Below, piece after piece: positions 33,211 to 42,071 of a stretch of DNA of 64,000 nt. A program made the translations under genes and the position numbers. The DNA is from Serpentinicella sp031432315 (lineage in GTDB: Bacteria > Bacillota > Clostridia > Peptostreptococcales > Natronincolaceae): contig NZ_JAVKGO010000007.1 of the NCBI RefSeq assembly GCF_031432315.1, positions 1-64,000 of the forward strand, given 5' to 3'. Position 1 is the first letter of the stretch. Each line of letters begins with the position of its first letter. The notes beneath the pieces are model-generated. The model saw only the letters and a list, made by a program, of their open reading frames with translations. It had not been told where the DNA came from and made no database searches.

Positions 33211-33417
33211 ATGTTTAATGATTTAAGTACAATGCAAATAATTATGTTGTTGATGCCAGTAATTCTTTTAGAGTTAGGATTAAAAGCATTTTGTATCGTA
33301 TCAATTTTAAAACATGGGGTTCAGAATTTAACAAAAGCAACTTGGATTGCAATTATAATTGTATTTTCTCTTATTGGTCCAGTATCATTTTTAATTTTTG
33401 GTCACAAAAAATATTAG
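33211..33417 (+). CDS. PLDc_N-type small membrane protein (YxlE-like)
   Basis: A 68-residue protein with two hydrophobic helices and the ending GPVSFLIFGHKKY, close to the PLDc_N family (Bacillus YxlE and relatives). In Bacillus the yxlE gene precedes an ABC pair (yxlFG) in the sigY operon and contributes to negative control of SigY. The same order is seen here. TTGGAGGGG lies just before the ATG; a longer frame starting at 33142 overlaps the divergent promoter region and is not favoured. Confidence 0.8.
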   Translation: MFNDLSTMQIIMLLMPVILLELGLKAFCIVSILKHGVQNLTKATWIAIIIVFSLIGPVSFLIFGHKKY

Positions 33418-33451
33418 AGAAGCGTTAATTATATTTTTAGGAGATGAGAAC

Positions 33452-34378
33452 ATGATTGAAGTAAAAGGTTTGTATAAAAACTATGGCCAGCATCAAGTAT
33501 TGAAAGGGATAGACTTTCATGTAAAAAAAGGTGAAATCTATGGTTTTCTGGGTCAAAATGGGGCTGGTAAATCAACAACAATGAATATATTAACTGGATT
33601 GATTGATTCAACTAAAGGGGAAATATTAATCGATCAAAAAGATATGAAAAAAAATCATCAGCAAATTATGGAGATGATTGGGTATCTACCTGAAGATCCT
33701 CAGTTTTATACTTATATGAAAGGTAGAGAATATCTATCCTATATAGGTAAAATAAGCGGTTATTCTAAAGGAGAAATAGAAAAGCGCAATGATGAGTTAT
33801 TAGAACTAGTTGGTTTGAAAGAAGGGGCAAAAAGAAGGATTGGTGGTTATTCTCGAGGAATGCGCCAGCGATTAGGTTTAGCTGTTGCTGTATACAACCA
33901 ACCAAAAATTTTATTTTTAGATGAACCCTCATCTGCATTAGACCCGGAGGGCAGACGAGAAATATTAGATATCATTTATTCTTTAAAGGATGCGAAGACA
34001 ACTATTTTTCTATCCACCCATATTTTAAGTGATGTGGAGAAAACCTGTGATCGCATTGGCATATTACATGGAGGAAAAATGGTGCTAGAAGAAGATTTAG
34101 AAACCTTGATGGAGGAGTACGTTTTACCAATCTATGAGATAGAATTTGATGAAAACTGTGAACAAGTTAAGGGTGCGCTATTAGAAAATTGGTGGGTAGA
34201 AAAGGTTGAAACGAAGGGTCGATTTTTGAGTGTTTTTATAAAAGATCGGAAGCAGGCGAAAGAAAACTTATTAAAAGTGATTACAGGTTTAGAGGTGCCG
34301 GTACTTTCATATCGAGCTAAAAAAACAAGTCTAGAAGATATCTTCATAAAGGCGGTGAAAAAACATGAAAATATTTAA
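33452..34378 (+). CDS. ABC transporter ATP-binding protein (YxlF-like)
   Basis: A 308-residue ATPase. Walker A GFLGQNGAGKST, Q-loop GYLPEDPQFYTYM, signature YSRGMRQRLGLA (LSGGQ replaced by YSRGM, common in this branch), Walker B KILFLDEPSSALDP and switch histidine LSTHILSDVEK. About 90 extra residues at the C-terminus. ATG at 33452 follows TAGGAGATGAG. It overlaps the permease gene by 14 bases. Together with the preceding PLDc_N gene it mirrors yxlEFG of Bacillus; substrate unknown. Confidence 0.9.
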   Translation: MIEVKGLYKNYGQHQVLKGIDFHVKKGEIYGFLGQNGAGKSTTMNILTGLIDSTKGEILIDQKDMKKNHQQIMEMIGYLPEDPQFYTYMKGREYLSYIGKISGYSKGEIEKRNDELLELVGLKEGAKRRIGGYSRGMRQRLGLAVAVYNQPKILFLDEPSSALDPEGRREILDIIYSLKDAKTTIFLSTHILSDVEKTCDRIGILHGGKMVLEEDLETLMEEYVLPIYEIEFDENCEQVKGALLENWWVEKVETKGRFLSVFIKDRKQAKENLLKVITGLEVPVLSYRAKKTSLEDIFIKAVKKHENI

Positions 34379-35135
34379 TGCACATTTAGCAAAAGAGTTT
34401 TTCGAGGGGATAAAAACCTTTAAATTTTTAATTATTGGTATTTCCTTTCTTATATTCGCGATTATGGAACCGATTATGTATAAGCTACTTCCTTATATGT
34501 TAGAGGGTGAAGGTATTGATCCTGCACTGTTAGAAATGATGGATACCACCCAACAAGGGTTGCTCCGTAACTATATGGGGAGTTTGACGCAGATCGGCAT
34601 GATTATTGTTACTTTGGGACTAATGAGTATCATGGCCAATGAGATTCAAAAAAAGCAATTAATTCTTCCTATTTCAAAGGGAGTTAAAATAAAAAATGTC
34701 GTACTTTCTAAGTTTTTACTTTACAGCATCGTATTATGTTTAGTGATCAACATATGTTTTATGGTAAATGTCTTTTACACTGGCATTTTATTTGGAACAA
34801 GTGATTTAGCAATCGCTGAAATTTTAATGAGTGGTTCTTTATTTTCACTATACTTTATATTTGCCCTGAGCTTGTTAATATTTTTAATTAGTTTAACGAA
34901 AAAAGGCGTTGCTGGGGCTATAGCTACTTTGGTGATTACCTTTATATTAATACCTTTACTAGCAAATTTCAGTGACTTAGTAAAATTTCTGCCACAAAAT
35001 CTTATTTCTCAAGCAGGGCTGTTTGAATTATCCATGAGCAATGATCTATTTATTACACTCATTAGTACTGTTGTGATGATCGGACTATTTGTATTTGGTA
35101 CAATCAAGCGAGTAGAAAACATGGAGATTGCATAG
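34365..35135 (+). CDS. ABC transporter permease (YxlG-like)
   Basis: A 256-residue ABC-2 type permease with six hydrophobic helices, starting MKIFNAHLAKEFFEGIKT. The helices at about 20-40, 70-90, 110-135, 145-170, 180-200 and 225-248 are clear. It overlaps the ATPase gene and is last in the operon. With a single permease gene, a homodimeric pore is expected. A strong terminator follows. Confidence 0.87.
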   Translation: MKIFNAHLAKEFFEGIKTFKFLIIGISFLIFAIMEPIMYKLLPYMLEGEGIDPALLEMMDTTQQGLLRNYMGSLTQIGMIIVTLGLMSIMANEIQKKQLILPISKGVKIKNVVLSKFLLYSIVLCLVINICFMVNVFYTGILFGTSDLAIAEILMSGSLFSLYFIFALSLLIFLISLTKKGVAGAIATLVITFILIPLLANFSDLVKFLPQNLISQAGLFELSMSNDLFITLISTVVMIGLFVFGTIKRVENMEIA

Positions 35136-35140
35136 AGAGA

Positions 35141-35182
35141 AAAAGGCTAAAGAAACTAGAAACGTTTCTTTAGCCTTTTATT
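35141..35182 (+). terminator. Terminator after the PLDc_N-ABC operon
   Basis: AAAAAGGCTAAAGAAAC pairs with GTTTCTTTAGCCTTTTA around a short loop. Confidence 0.9.
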
Positions 35183-35224
35183 TTGATTCAAGTTTATGGA
35201 CTTGCCTTTAAATTAGATAGCAGA

Positions 35225-35509
35225 TTAATTCTTTTCGTTTATTTTAGAACCACATTGTGAACAGAATGTGGATTTCATTTCTATATATTTCTCACAGTGG
35301 GGACAAGTTTGTTTTTTCATGATAACTCTAGTGGTCACTAGGTAAATAATAAGACTAGAGGGAACATTTATCATGCCGAAAAATCCCCAGATCCATTTAG
35401 GTTCCCCACGCTTTGATGCATCATAAAACATCCATGTTGCCTGAATTAAAAGTAGTGTTATGATTAAAATTCCCAATGTAACTGGAATTTCTGATAATTC
35501 TTCAATCAT
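35225..35509 (-). CDS. Zinc-ribbon membrane protein
   Basis: 94 residues: two membrane helices (about 8-28 and 42-62) and a C-terminal zinc ribbon with CPHCEKY and CSQCGSK. The four cysteines are correctly spaced. It overlaps the anti-sigma gene by 8 bases and closes the sigma/anti-sigma operon. Small membrane proteins with PLDc_N-like helices occur in the same place in Bacillus ECF operons, so a role in holding the anti-sigma factor is possible, but not shown. Confidence 0.75.
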   Translation of the reverse strand: MIEELSEIPVTLGILIITLLLIQATWMFYDASKRGEPKWIWGFFGMINVPSSLIIYLVTTRVIMKKQTCPHCEKYIEMKSTFCSQCGSKINEKN

Positions 35510-35927
35510 TCAAATCACATCCTTTTTGATAACGGTGCTTTGCGATAAAGGGTACAATGATCGGTAAAACAAATGTACTTGTCAATTGAAACAAAATAAT
35601 CTCTTTTTGATAGCCTTGGGTAAAAAGCCAACCAATGAAAGCAAATATGGAAATCGCAATTGCAACGAATAGACCTAATTCTTTTCGGTTTTTTCTTTTA
35701 TTAATAATTGCTTCCCCTTGGGCTGTGGCCTGTCGAATTTTACTATATGCTATTTCAACATCTAGAGGTGGTTGATCTAATTGTTTTTTTGTATCTATTA
35801 ATTTTGACCAATAAAGATCACACTCTGGGCAGTGATCAAGATGTTCCTGAATAGATGCTGTAAGTTCTGATTCGTCATAAAGTATATCGATTAACTGACT
35901 TTGATAGGTTTTACATTGTGGGTTCAC
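35502..35927 (-). CDS. ZAS-type anti-sigma factor
   Basis: 141 residues. The N-terminal domain carries EHLDHCPECDLY, giving the H-x3-C-x2-C zinc motif of ZAS anti-sigma factors. Two hydrophobic helices at about 83-102 and 108-128 anchor it in the membrane. It starts at GTG after GGGAGGG and overlaps the ECF sigma stop, as expected for a cognate pair. It should hold the sigma factor inactive until an envelope or redox signal arrives. Confidence 0.88.
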   Translation of the reverse strand: MNPQCKTYQSQLIDILYDESELTASIQEHLDHCPECDLYWSKLIDTKKQLDQPPLDVEIAYSKIRQATAQGEAIINKRKNRKELGLFVAIAISIFAFIGWLFTQGYQKEIILFQLTSTFVLPIIVPFIAKHRYQKGCDLND

Positions 35928-36463
35928 TTAACAGCCCTCCCTTCAAGCATTTGTTGTAGCTGATTAATGGCATTGTGCAACCTAGATCTAACTGTACCAA
36001 TTGGACACTTTTCTATTTCTGCAATTTCTTTATAGGAGTAACCATAATAATGTTTTAAAATAAAAACACTTCGTTTTTCCTCGGATAGTAAACGTAAATG
36101 TTGCTTTATTTTTTCAAATTCTATTTTGTTAATTACCTTTTCTTCAAGATTCGAATCCAGATCAACATTATTAAGCGTAGGGTTCTCTTGAGGGACAATT
36201 CGCTTATCTTTCCGTAATTTATCAACATATATATTTTTTCCAATGGCAATTAACCAAGTGGAAAATTTTCCTGTTGGTTTATACTTTTGTATATTTAGCA
36301 TCGCTTTTAGAAGGGTATCTTGAGTCAGATCATCGGCAAGATCTTCTTTTAAGGTCATTTTGATCATATATCCCTTTAAAATTGCATAATTTTGTTGGAG
36401 TAGGCGTTCTAAAGCAGCCCGGTCCCCTTTTTGAGCCATGGCCACTAAAATATGTTCTTCCAT
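35924..36463 (-). CDS. ECF-type RNA polymerase sigma factor
   Basis: About 179 residues. Region 2: LVAMAQKGDRAALERLLQQ, LADDLTQDTLLKAMLNIQ and FSTWLIAIGKNIYVDKLRKD. Region 4: LSEEKRSVFILKHYYGYSYK, EIAEIEKCPIGTVRSRLHNA. The ATG at 36463, eight bases after AGGAG, is slightly better than the GTG immediately before it. Its own anti-sigma factor and a zinc-ribbon protein follow. Being convergent with the PLDc_N-ABC operon, this could equally be the sigma factor that controls it. Confidence 0.92.
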   Translation of the reverse strand: MEEHILVAMAQKGDRAALERLLQQNYAILKGYMIKMTLKEDLADDLTQDTLLKAMLNIQKYKPTGKFSTWLIAIGKNIYVDKLRKDKRIVPQENPTLNNVDLDSNLEEKVINKIEFEKIKQHLRLLSEEKRSVFILKHYYGYSYKEIAEIEKCPIGTVRSRLHNAINQLQQMLEGRAVK

Positions 36464-36637
36464 CACAACAGCTCCTATAAATATAACGAATAAAAAGAAA
36501 AAAAGTTCAAATTATTTATATAAAGTATAACATGGAAGTAATTGTAAGGATAGGTAATTAAGAAATCTTAGAAGAAATATTCAAAATATGTTACAATGAT
36601 ATAGTAAAAATTTCCTATTGGGGCAGGGTGATAGAAT

Positions 36638-37318
36638 ATGCGGGAAGATGTTTTAGACTTAGATGAAAATTTTGGTGGGGGGTATTTCTCATTAATTTTG
36701 GAAGGGATATTGGCATTGTTGGTCAGTAGTACTAGTATAGCTGCTATTATTATTGTACTTCCTTCAGCAAATATTTTAAATAGAATTAAATCAAAAAAAC
36801 ACCAGATACAAGTGATGGATGAAATAAAAGAAAGGCCAACTTTGGTTATTCAAGGAGAAGGGGAAAACAAGAAAAGGATGCAAGGGGCACTATTGAAGCT
36901 CATAGGATTATTGTTTTCTGTTTCATTGTTTGTACTCCCCTTCGTAACTGAAGCACTTGAAAATAATACGCAAGAAACCGTTTTTCGAGCTGTAGTTTTT
37001 GGGGCTTGGATGGTTTGTTATGCATTGAATAGAAGTGATGGATTTAAAGATATCCCAACTATTTTGTATGATGATGGTATTTTACTAAAAGACCAGTTTG
37101 TTTATTGGGAGCGAGTGGATGAATATATGTGGGTAGAGCCGACTGTAAGAAAGAATGGCCCCCACACATTGCAGTTAAAGGTAGACAAAAAAAGTAGCTT
37201 ATTAGGTTTTGGTGATACCGTGGAAATTAAAGCTTGGCCTATGCAAAAAGAGGAAATAGAAAATGTATTAGCTAAATATGATGTTAAAAACAAGTCAAAA
37301 TCTAAGACAGATAACTAA
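36638..37318 (+). CDS. Membrane protein of unknown function
   Basis: 226 residues. One hydrophobic helix at about 17-45, a cytoplasmic basic linker, two more helices at about 85-105 and 115-132, then a soluble C-terminal domain of about 90 residues (DIPTILYDDGILLKDQFVYW) that resembles PH-like or DUF5673-type membrane-associated folds. The start follows GGGGCAGGG. The sppA gene begins 18 bases after its stop, so the two probably share a message. No function assigned. Confidence 0.65.
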   Translation: MREDVLDLDENFGGGYFSLILEGILALLVSSTSIAAIIIVLPSANILNRIKSKKHQIQVMDEIKERPTLVIQGEGENKKRMQGALLKLIGLLFSVSLFVLPFVTEALENNTQETVFRAVVFGAWMVCYALNRSDGFKDIPTILYDDGILLKDQFVYWERVDEYMWVEPTVRKNGPHTLQLKVDKKSSLLGFGDTVEIKAWPMQKEEIENVLAKYDVKNKSKSKTDN

Positions 37319-37336
37319 AATTTAAGGAGGTTGGAT

Positions 37337-38329
37337 ATGAACACAAAAAGATGGGTGGCTGTCGGTGTATCCGTATTTTTATTTATGGTGTCCCTAATGG
37401 CTAGTGGGGAATCAAGAGGACTATTTTCAAACCGGTGGGATGTAGGAACAGGGGAAGTAGTTGTGAAAAGTGGGGATCATCAAAATCGGATTGCGGTATT
37501 AGAAGTCAATGGCGCCATTGCTGATACAGGTGCAGGCTTCTTGTGGAATGAAGGATATAATCATACTCAATTTTTAAGTAATTTAGATAAGATAAAAGAA
37601 GATCCTACAATTAGAGGAATTATTCTAAAAGTCAACTCTCCAGGAGGTGGCGTATACGAAAGTGCCCAAATTAGAGATAAGATGCTAGAGCTAAGAGGGG
37701 AAACTGAGTTACCTATATATGTTTCAATGGGTAATATGGCTGCAAGTGGTGGCTATTACATATCCGCCGATGCAGATAAGATTTTTGCAGGGCAAGAGAC
37801 AATAACAGGATCTATTGGTGTAGTAATGTCTAGTTTGAATTTTGCTGGATTAATGGAGCAATATGGCATTACGGATAATACGATTAAAAGTGGTGAGTAC
37901 AAAGATATTGGTTCAATATCTAGAGCCATGACGGAGGATGAGCAGAATGTGCTACAAGGACTAATTGATAACAGCTATGATCGTTTTGTTGATGTGATCG
38001 TAAAAGGTAGAGGAATGAGTGAAGAAAGAGTAAAACAGCTGGCAGATGGTAGGATTTATGATGGGATGCAAGCAAAAGAAGTAGGCTTAATAGATGAGAT
38101 TGGTTATTTTGATGATGTTGTAAAGGCACTAGAGACTGACCTGGCCTTAGATACCCCAGAGGTGTTTGCCTATAAACACGGAAACCGTTCTTTCTTTGAT
38201 ATGTTAGATTATAGAATGACCTCATTTATTAAAAAAGAAGCAAATCCATTAGAAAAGATCGGTAGTATGATTCATTTATATGATAACGGGAATACACCAA
38301 GACTTATGTATTTATACGGAGGATTTTAA
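37337..38329 (+). CDS. sppA: Signal peptide peptidase SppA, S49 family
   Basis: About 330 residues. An N-terminal anchor (about 5-22) is followed by the protease domain. GIILKVNSPGGGVYESAQI, the nucleophile serine in NMAASGGYYIS, and the general-base lysine in SGEYKDIGS are all present. SppA degrades signal peptides left in the membrane after secretion. This is the short, single-domain form usual in Gram-positives. The ATG at 37337 sits six bases after AAGGAGG; the TTG at 37331 is part of that leader. The RDD gene follows without a gap. Confidence 0.93.
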   Translation: MNTKRWVAVGVSVFLFMVSLMASGESRGLFSNRWDVGTGEVVVKSGDHQNRIAVLEVNGAIADTGAGFLWNEGYNHTQFLSNLDKIKEDPTIRGIILKVNSPGGGVYESAQIRDKMLELRGETELPIYVSMGNMAASGGYYISADADKIFAGQETITGSIGVVMSSLNFAGLMEQYGITDNTIKSGEYKDIGSISRAMTEDEQNVLQGLIDNSYDRFVDVIVKGRGMSEERVKQLADGRIYDGMQAKEVGLIDEIGYFDDVVKALETDLALDTPEVFAYKHGNRSFFDMLDYRMTSFIKKEANPLEKIGSMIHLYDNGNTPRLMYLYGGF

Positions 38330-38836
38330 ATGAAAAAAACAATTAATACAAATTTATATCATCAGTATCCTAACTTTTTTTATGCTGGCTTTTGGATGAG
38401 AGGCTTTGCTTATATTGTTGATATGATTGTGGTTGGAAGTCTTCAAAGAATCTTATTGAATCCATTGTTTACAATCATACCTTTAAATAATAGGATTTTA
38501 GGTTTTACTCCTGAATTTGTTTTACAAGCAATTATTTTCTACGCGTACTTTATTTTAATGACGAAGCTCAATAAGGGGCAGACCCTAGGGAAAATGGTTT
38601 TCGGATTAAGGGTTGTTTGCTTCAAAGAAGAATCTTTAACATGGTATACGGTAATTATTAGAGAATTGTTTGGACGATATTTGCTTAGAACATATTTCTT
38701 CTTGTATATTACCCTACCCTTTACGAAAAAAAAGCAACATGTAGCCGATTTATTAACGGATACTTCAGTAGTGACTGAAAATGTGTTGTTAGCAAGTCAG
38801 ATGAGTTTTCGGGTGCCACCTAGAAGTGTAAACTAA
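38330..38836 (+). CDS. RDD family membrane protein
   Basis: 168 residues, three or four membrane helices. The family's Arg and Asp residues appear in FWMRGFAYIVDMIVVG, and a second conserved block reads LGKMVFGLRVVC. The ATG follows the sppA stop immediately, so translation is coupled. RDD proteins are of uncertain function; some act in sodium/proton exchange. Conservation beside sppA is seen in other Firmicutes as far as I recall. Confidence 0.85.
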   Translation: MKKTINTNLYHQYPNFFYAGFWMRGFAYIVDMIVVGSLQRILLNPLFTIIPLNNRILGFTPEFVLQAIIFYAYFILMTKLNKGQTLGKMVFGLRVVCFKEESLTWYTVIIRELFGRYLLRTYFFLYITLPFTKKKQHVADLLTDTSVVTENVLLASQMSFRVPPRSVN

Positions 38837-38845
38837 CTCAAGACA

Positions 38846-38892
38846 AAAAAGATTAGCTCCTTAATAACAAGGAACTAATCTTTTTATTTTCT
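38846..38892. terminator. Bidirectional terminator between convergent genes
   Basis: AAAAAAGATTAGCTCCTT pairs with AAGGAACTAATCTTTTT (one bulge), between the RDD and YihY genes. Confidence 0.88.
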
Positions 38893-39711
38893 GTACAAAG
38901 TTGTATAAGCGGAGTTAATTTCTGCGCCTAGTAGCGTAATGATGCTACTAATATAAAGCCATAATAGAAGGGCAATCATACCACCAATACTGCCATATAC
39001 TCGGGCAAAGTTTCCAAAATTATTTACGTAAAATGAAAACCCTAATGAGGCAATAATCCAGCCCATGGTTGAAAAGAACGTTCCTAATAAAATATCTCGA
39101 AATTTTAATCTATGGTTAGGACCCCAGCGATACAAGGCGGCAAAGGTTGCAAATAGAGTAATGATTGGGATAATATAGCGGGCCAATGCCCATATCCGGT
39201 TGAATATATCTGTCATCCAAACTGATGAAAAAAGCAAGTCACCGATCACCTGACCAAAAACCAGTAATCCTAAAGAAAATAAAATAACAAAAGCCAAACA
39301 TAGCGTAAATATAATGCCTATGCCTTTAGTTTTCCAAAATGGCCGATCTTCTTCAACTCTGTAAGCCTTGTTCATAGCACGAATGACAGAGGCTGTACCT
39401 TTAGACGAAGTCCAAATTGCTGCGATCACACCAATCGACAATAGTGTGGCGTTTCCAGCACGTACTGTTTCATTAATGATATCGATGACCATTTTGTAGG
39501 CTTGGTCTGGTAAAATTAGGGATAGTTGCTCCAGCATTGCTTGGTCTGTTAAAGGGGTATAGTTTAATAAAGTAATGAGGAACATCAAAAAAGGAAAAAA
39601 AGCAAGTAAAAGGTAATAGCTTATTTGCGCTGCTAATGCAGTTACCTCATTTTGTTGTACTTGTTTAATTAAGTGAAGCATAAATGTTTTAGGTTTATTT
39701 GAGATCATCAT
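38884..39711 (-). CDS. YihY/BrkB family membrane protein
   Basis: 275 residues, six membrane helices. Family landmarks: VTALAAQISYYLLLAFFPFL near the N-terminus, WTSSKGTASVIRAMNKAY in the middle, and GGMIALLLWLYISSIITLLG near the end. Once called ribonuclease BN in error; the family is better described as inner-membrane proteins of unknown transport role. AAAGGAG precedes the ATG. Monocistronic. Confidence 0.92.
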   Translation of the reverse strand: MMISNKPKTFMLHLIKQVQQNEVTALAAQISYYLLLAFFPFLMFLITLLNYTPLTDQAMLEQLSLILPDQAYKMVIDIINETVRAGNATLLSIGVIAAIWTSSKGTASVIRAMNKAYRVEEDRPFWKTKGIGIIFTLCLAFVILFSLGLLVFGQVIGDLLFSSVWMTDIFNRIWALARYIIPIITLFATFAALYRWGPNHRLKFRDILLGTFFSTMGWIIASLGFSFYVNNFGNFARVYGSIGGMIALLLWLYISSIITLLGAEINSAYTTLYRK

Positions 39712-39924
39712 AAATAACTCCTTTAATAATACTATTGTATGAAATCTATATGATATTTAAGCATACTTTAATAACTTATACCCTTTAACCATTAATATAA
39801 TCCTTAATCCTTTATAAAGACAAGTCATTCGTACACTTACTTATGTTTTGTACAATTTTTATTGGGTATGGATTAAATAAGAGACATTTTAGCAAATTAA
39901 AAAAACGAAAGGACGTGATGTTTC

Positions 39925-40299
39925 ATGGCATGGGATAAAAATAATTATCCAGATGCACTAAAAAATTTGGAAGAAAAGGTAAGGGATAAAGCAATTGAAA
40001 TTGCAAATAGCTTAGTAGAAGAAGGTTATGGGGAAGGTAATGCAGTTCCTATTGCGATCGCTCAGGCAAAGAGATGGGCAGGGGTTGAGGAACAAAAACT
40101 TTCTAAACATACTGAAGATGACATGCATTTGATCCCCCATCGAGATGGTTGGGCGATAAAAAAGGAAAATGCGGATCGGGCAAGTCATATTCTTGAAACA
40201 AAAAAAGAAGCGGAAGACAAAGCTAGAGAAATCGTTGGGAAAAAACATGTTAATATTATTATCCATAGATCGGATGGTACCATAGAAAGAACACTTTAA
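39925..40299 (+). CDS. DUF2188 domain protein
   Basis: 124 residues. The N-terminal half (NYPDALKNLEEKVRDKAIEI) is a helical segment ending AIAQAKRWA, similar to small YdaT-like proteins. The C-terminal half (HLIPHRDGWAIKKENADRAS ... IIIHRSDGTIER) is the compact DUF2188 beta fold. Small, soluble, charged; often linked with stress or phage-like loci, but no function is known. AAAGGACGTGATG precedes the ATG. A terminator follows directly. Confidence 0.85.
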   Translation: MAWDKNNYPDALKNLEEKVRDKAIEIANSLVEEGYGEGNAVPIAIAQAKRWAGVEEQKLSKHTEDDMHLIPHRDGWAIKKENADRASHILETKKEAEDKAREIVGKKHVNIIIHRSDGTIERTL

Positions 40300-40305
40300 T
40301 ATAAG

Positions 40306-40342
40306 AAAGGATCAGTCAAAAATTTGACTGATCCTTTCGTCT
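40306..40342. terminator. Bidirectional terminator
   Basis: GAAAGGATCAGTCAAA pairs with TTTGACTGATCCTTTC, between the DUF2188 gene and the opposing GerMN gene. Confidence 0.9.
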
Positions 40343-41847
40343 TAATGGATAGTATTAGGACTAAGGGGATTTGATATTTCAATATGTCCCATAAGGGTTT
40401 CTTGTTTAGACCCATCTACAAGTATTTGTACCTGATCAACCTCTGGCAGTTGCGTTAAGGTTAAAATAATTTGAGCTATTACTGCGGATTCTTGTAGGGA
40501 ACTTCCGGTTAAGTTTTTATTTGCAATATTTACTGTTGCAAGCTTATTTGTTGTTTCTACGTCAATTATTTCTATATCTTCTAAAGTGGTAACTAGACTA
40601 TTGTTCCAAGGCTGCTTCTTTAGGTCTGCAAGAATAACTGCTTCAATGGAATAAGCGCCGCGAGAATAGGTTCTACGTATTGTGGACATCTTTGGTAATT
40701 TTTCATTTCCAGTTTCCAGATATTCTTTATTCATGTAATACATATTTATATCAAATAATTCAATCGGATTTTCTGTAGCTGTAACAGTTAAGTCCTTTCT
40801 AGTTAAAGGATTTTGGATATTGATGTGCCCCATTAAAGTTTCTCTTTTATTGCCATCAACTAATATTTGCACACTGTTGACGTTAGAAAGTTCCGTTAAG
40901 GTATATACTATTTGGGTAATAATCAATCTTTCATCTAATGAAGCCCCCTCAAGATTTTTACTAGAGATATTTACGTTGGCTATTTTATTTGATGCGTTAG
41001 CGTTTAAAATTTCTAAATTTGACATAGTAGTTATTCCATTTGATGGATGTTTTCTTAGTTCATTTAATAATGCTAGTTCAATAGATTTAGTACCAGGGTT
41101 TAGGGCTTTTTTAACCGAGACTGTCTTTTCTAAACTTTCATCTCCTGTAGAAACATACTTTTCATTAATATAATATAGGGTTACATTCTGTTTTTGTTCG
41201 GTAGTACTTGCTGGTTTAGTCGGTTGTTTTGGCTGGGTTGGTTGTTTTGGTTCAGACGGCTGTGACATTTCTGTAGTGGTGTCAATTGTTTTTGACTGAT
41301 CTAACATAATATTTTCTTTGCTTAAAGGTTTTGAGGTATCAAAGTGTCCCATGAGGGATGCTTGTTTATTCCCATTTACTAAAAATTGTACTTTATCAAT
41401 ATGATTTAATTCAATTAATGATAAAACGATTTGAGTGATACCGGATGTTTCTTCTAAAGAGCCACCATGTAGGTTTGTGCTATCAATATCCACATGGGCG
41501 GTATTATCTTTTATCGTGACACCTAAAAATGTAAAGTTATCAATTACTGTAACTAAAGTGTTATCTTCGGGTTGTTTTTGAAGTTCAGTTAAGATTACTT
41601 CTTCGATTGGACGATTATCCAAATTGATTTCTTTTTCAACTGGGGTAGTTATACCTTGACTTAAATCCCCACTCTGAAGATATGATTTTTTTACATAGTG
41701 TAGAGAAACGCTACTTAATTGATTTTCTTCTGGCGTGTGATCATGATTTGGTTCCTCTGGATAAGGTTTAGGATTACCTACTTCACAGGCGATTATGGAT
41801 ATCATCATTGTAAAAATTAATAAACATAAACCTAATTTTTTTAACAT
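40342..41847 (-). CDS. Lipoprotein with three GerMN domains
   Basis: 501 residues. Lipobox SIIAC gives a lipidated cysteine at about residue 21. Three GerMN repeats follow, each ending in a near-identical block: GNKQASLMGHFDTSKPLS (about 165), GNKRETLMGHINIQNPLT (about 340) and GSKQETLMGHIEISNPLS (about 490). A Pro/Thr/Gln/Lys linker (PKQPTQPKQPTK) separates repeat 1 from the rest. GerM proteins contribute to spore germination and peptidoglycan assembly; single or double domains are usual, so three is an expansion. The ATG at 41847 follows AAGGGAG; an upstream in-frame start lies inside that site. Confidence 0.87.
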   Translation of the reverse strand: MLKKLGLCLLIFTMMISIIACEVGNPKPYPEEPNHDHTPEENQLSSVSLHYVKKSYLQSGDLSQGITTPVEKEINLDNRPIEEVILTELQKQPEDNTLVTVIDNFTFLGVTIKDNTAHVDIDSTNLHGGSLEETSGITQIVLSLIELNHIDKVQFLVNGNKQASLMGHFDTSKPLSKENIMLDQSKTIDTTTEMSQPSEPKQPTQPKQPTKPASTTEQKQNVTLYYINEKYVSTGDESLEKTVSVKKALNPGTKSIELALLNELRKHPSNGITTMSNLEILNANASNKIANVNISSKNLEGASLDERLIITQIVYTLTELSNVNSVQILVDGNKRETLMGHINIQNPLTRKDLTVTATENPIELFDINMYYMNKEYLETGNEKLPKMSTIRRTYSRGAYSIEAVILADLKKQPWNNSLVTTLEDIEIIDVETTNKLATVNIANKNLTGSSLQESAVIAQIILTLTQLPEVDQVQILVDGSKQETLMGHIEISNPLSPNTIH

Positions 41848-42071
41848 TTTAATTTCTCCCTTCAAAATTTTTTATTTGTTTGATTATAGTATAGGATAGT
41901 AGTTTTAAAACTGAATGAAGAAATGTAAAGAACTTTTAAAGAAAGCTTTAACAATTTATGAGGAAAAAAATACGCCCTGTAAATACTTAAACAACAGTAC
42001 CCTAAGTATAAAAAAGTTTAAAGGGTTAAAACTTCTGATATAAGTGTGAAAATATTAGGAGTTGAGATGAA

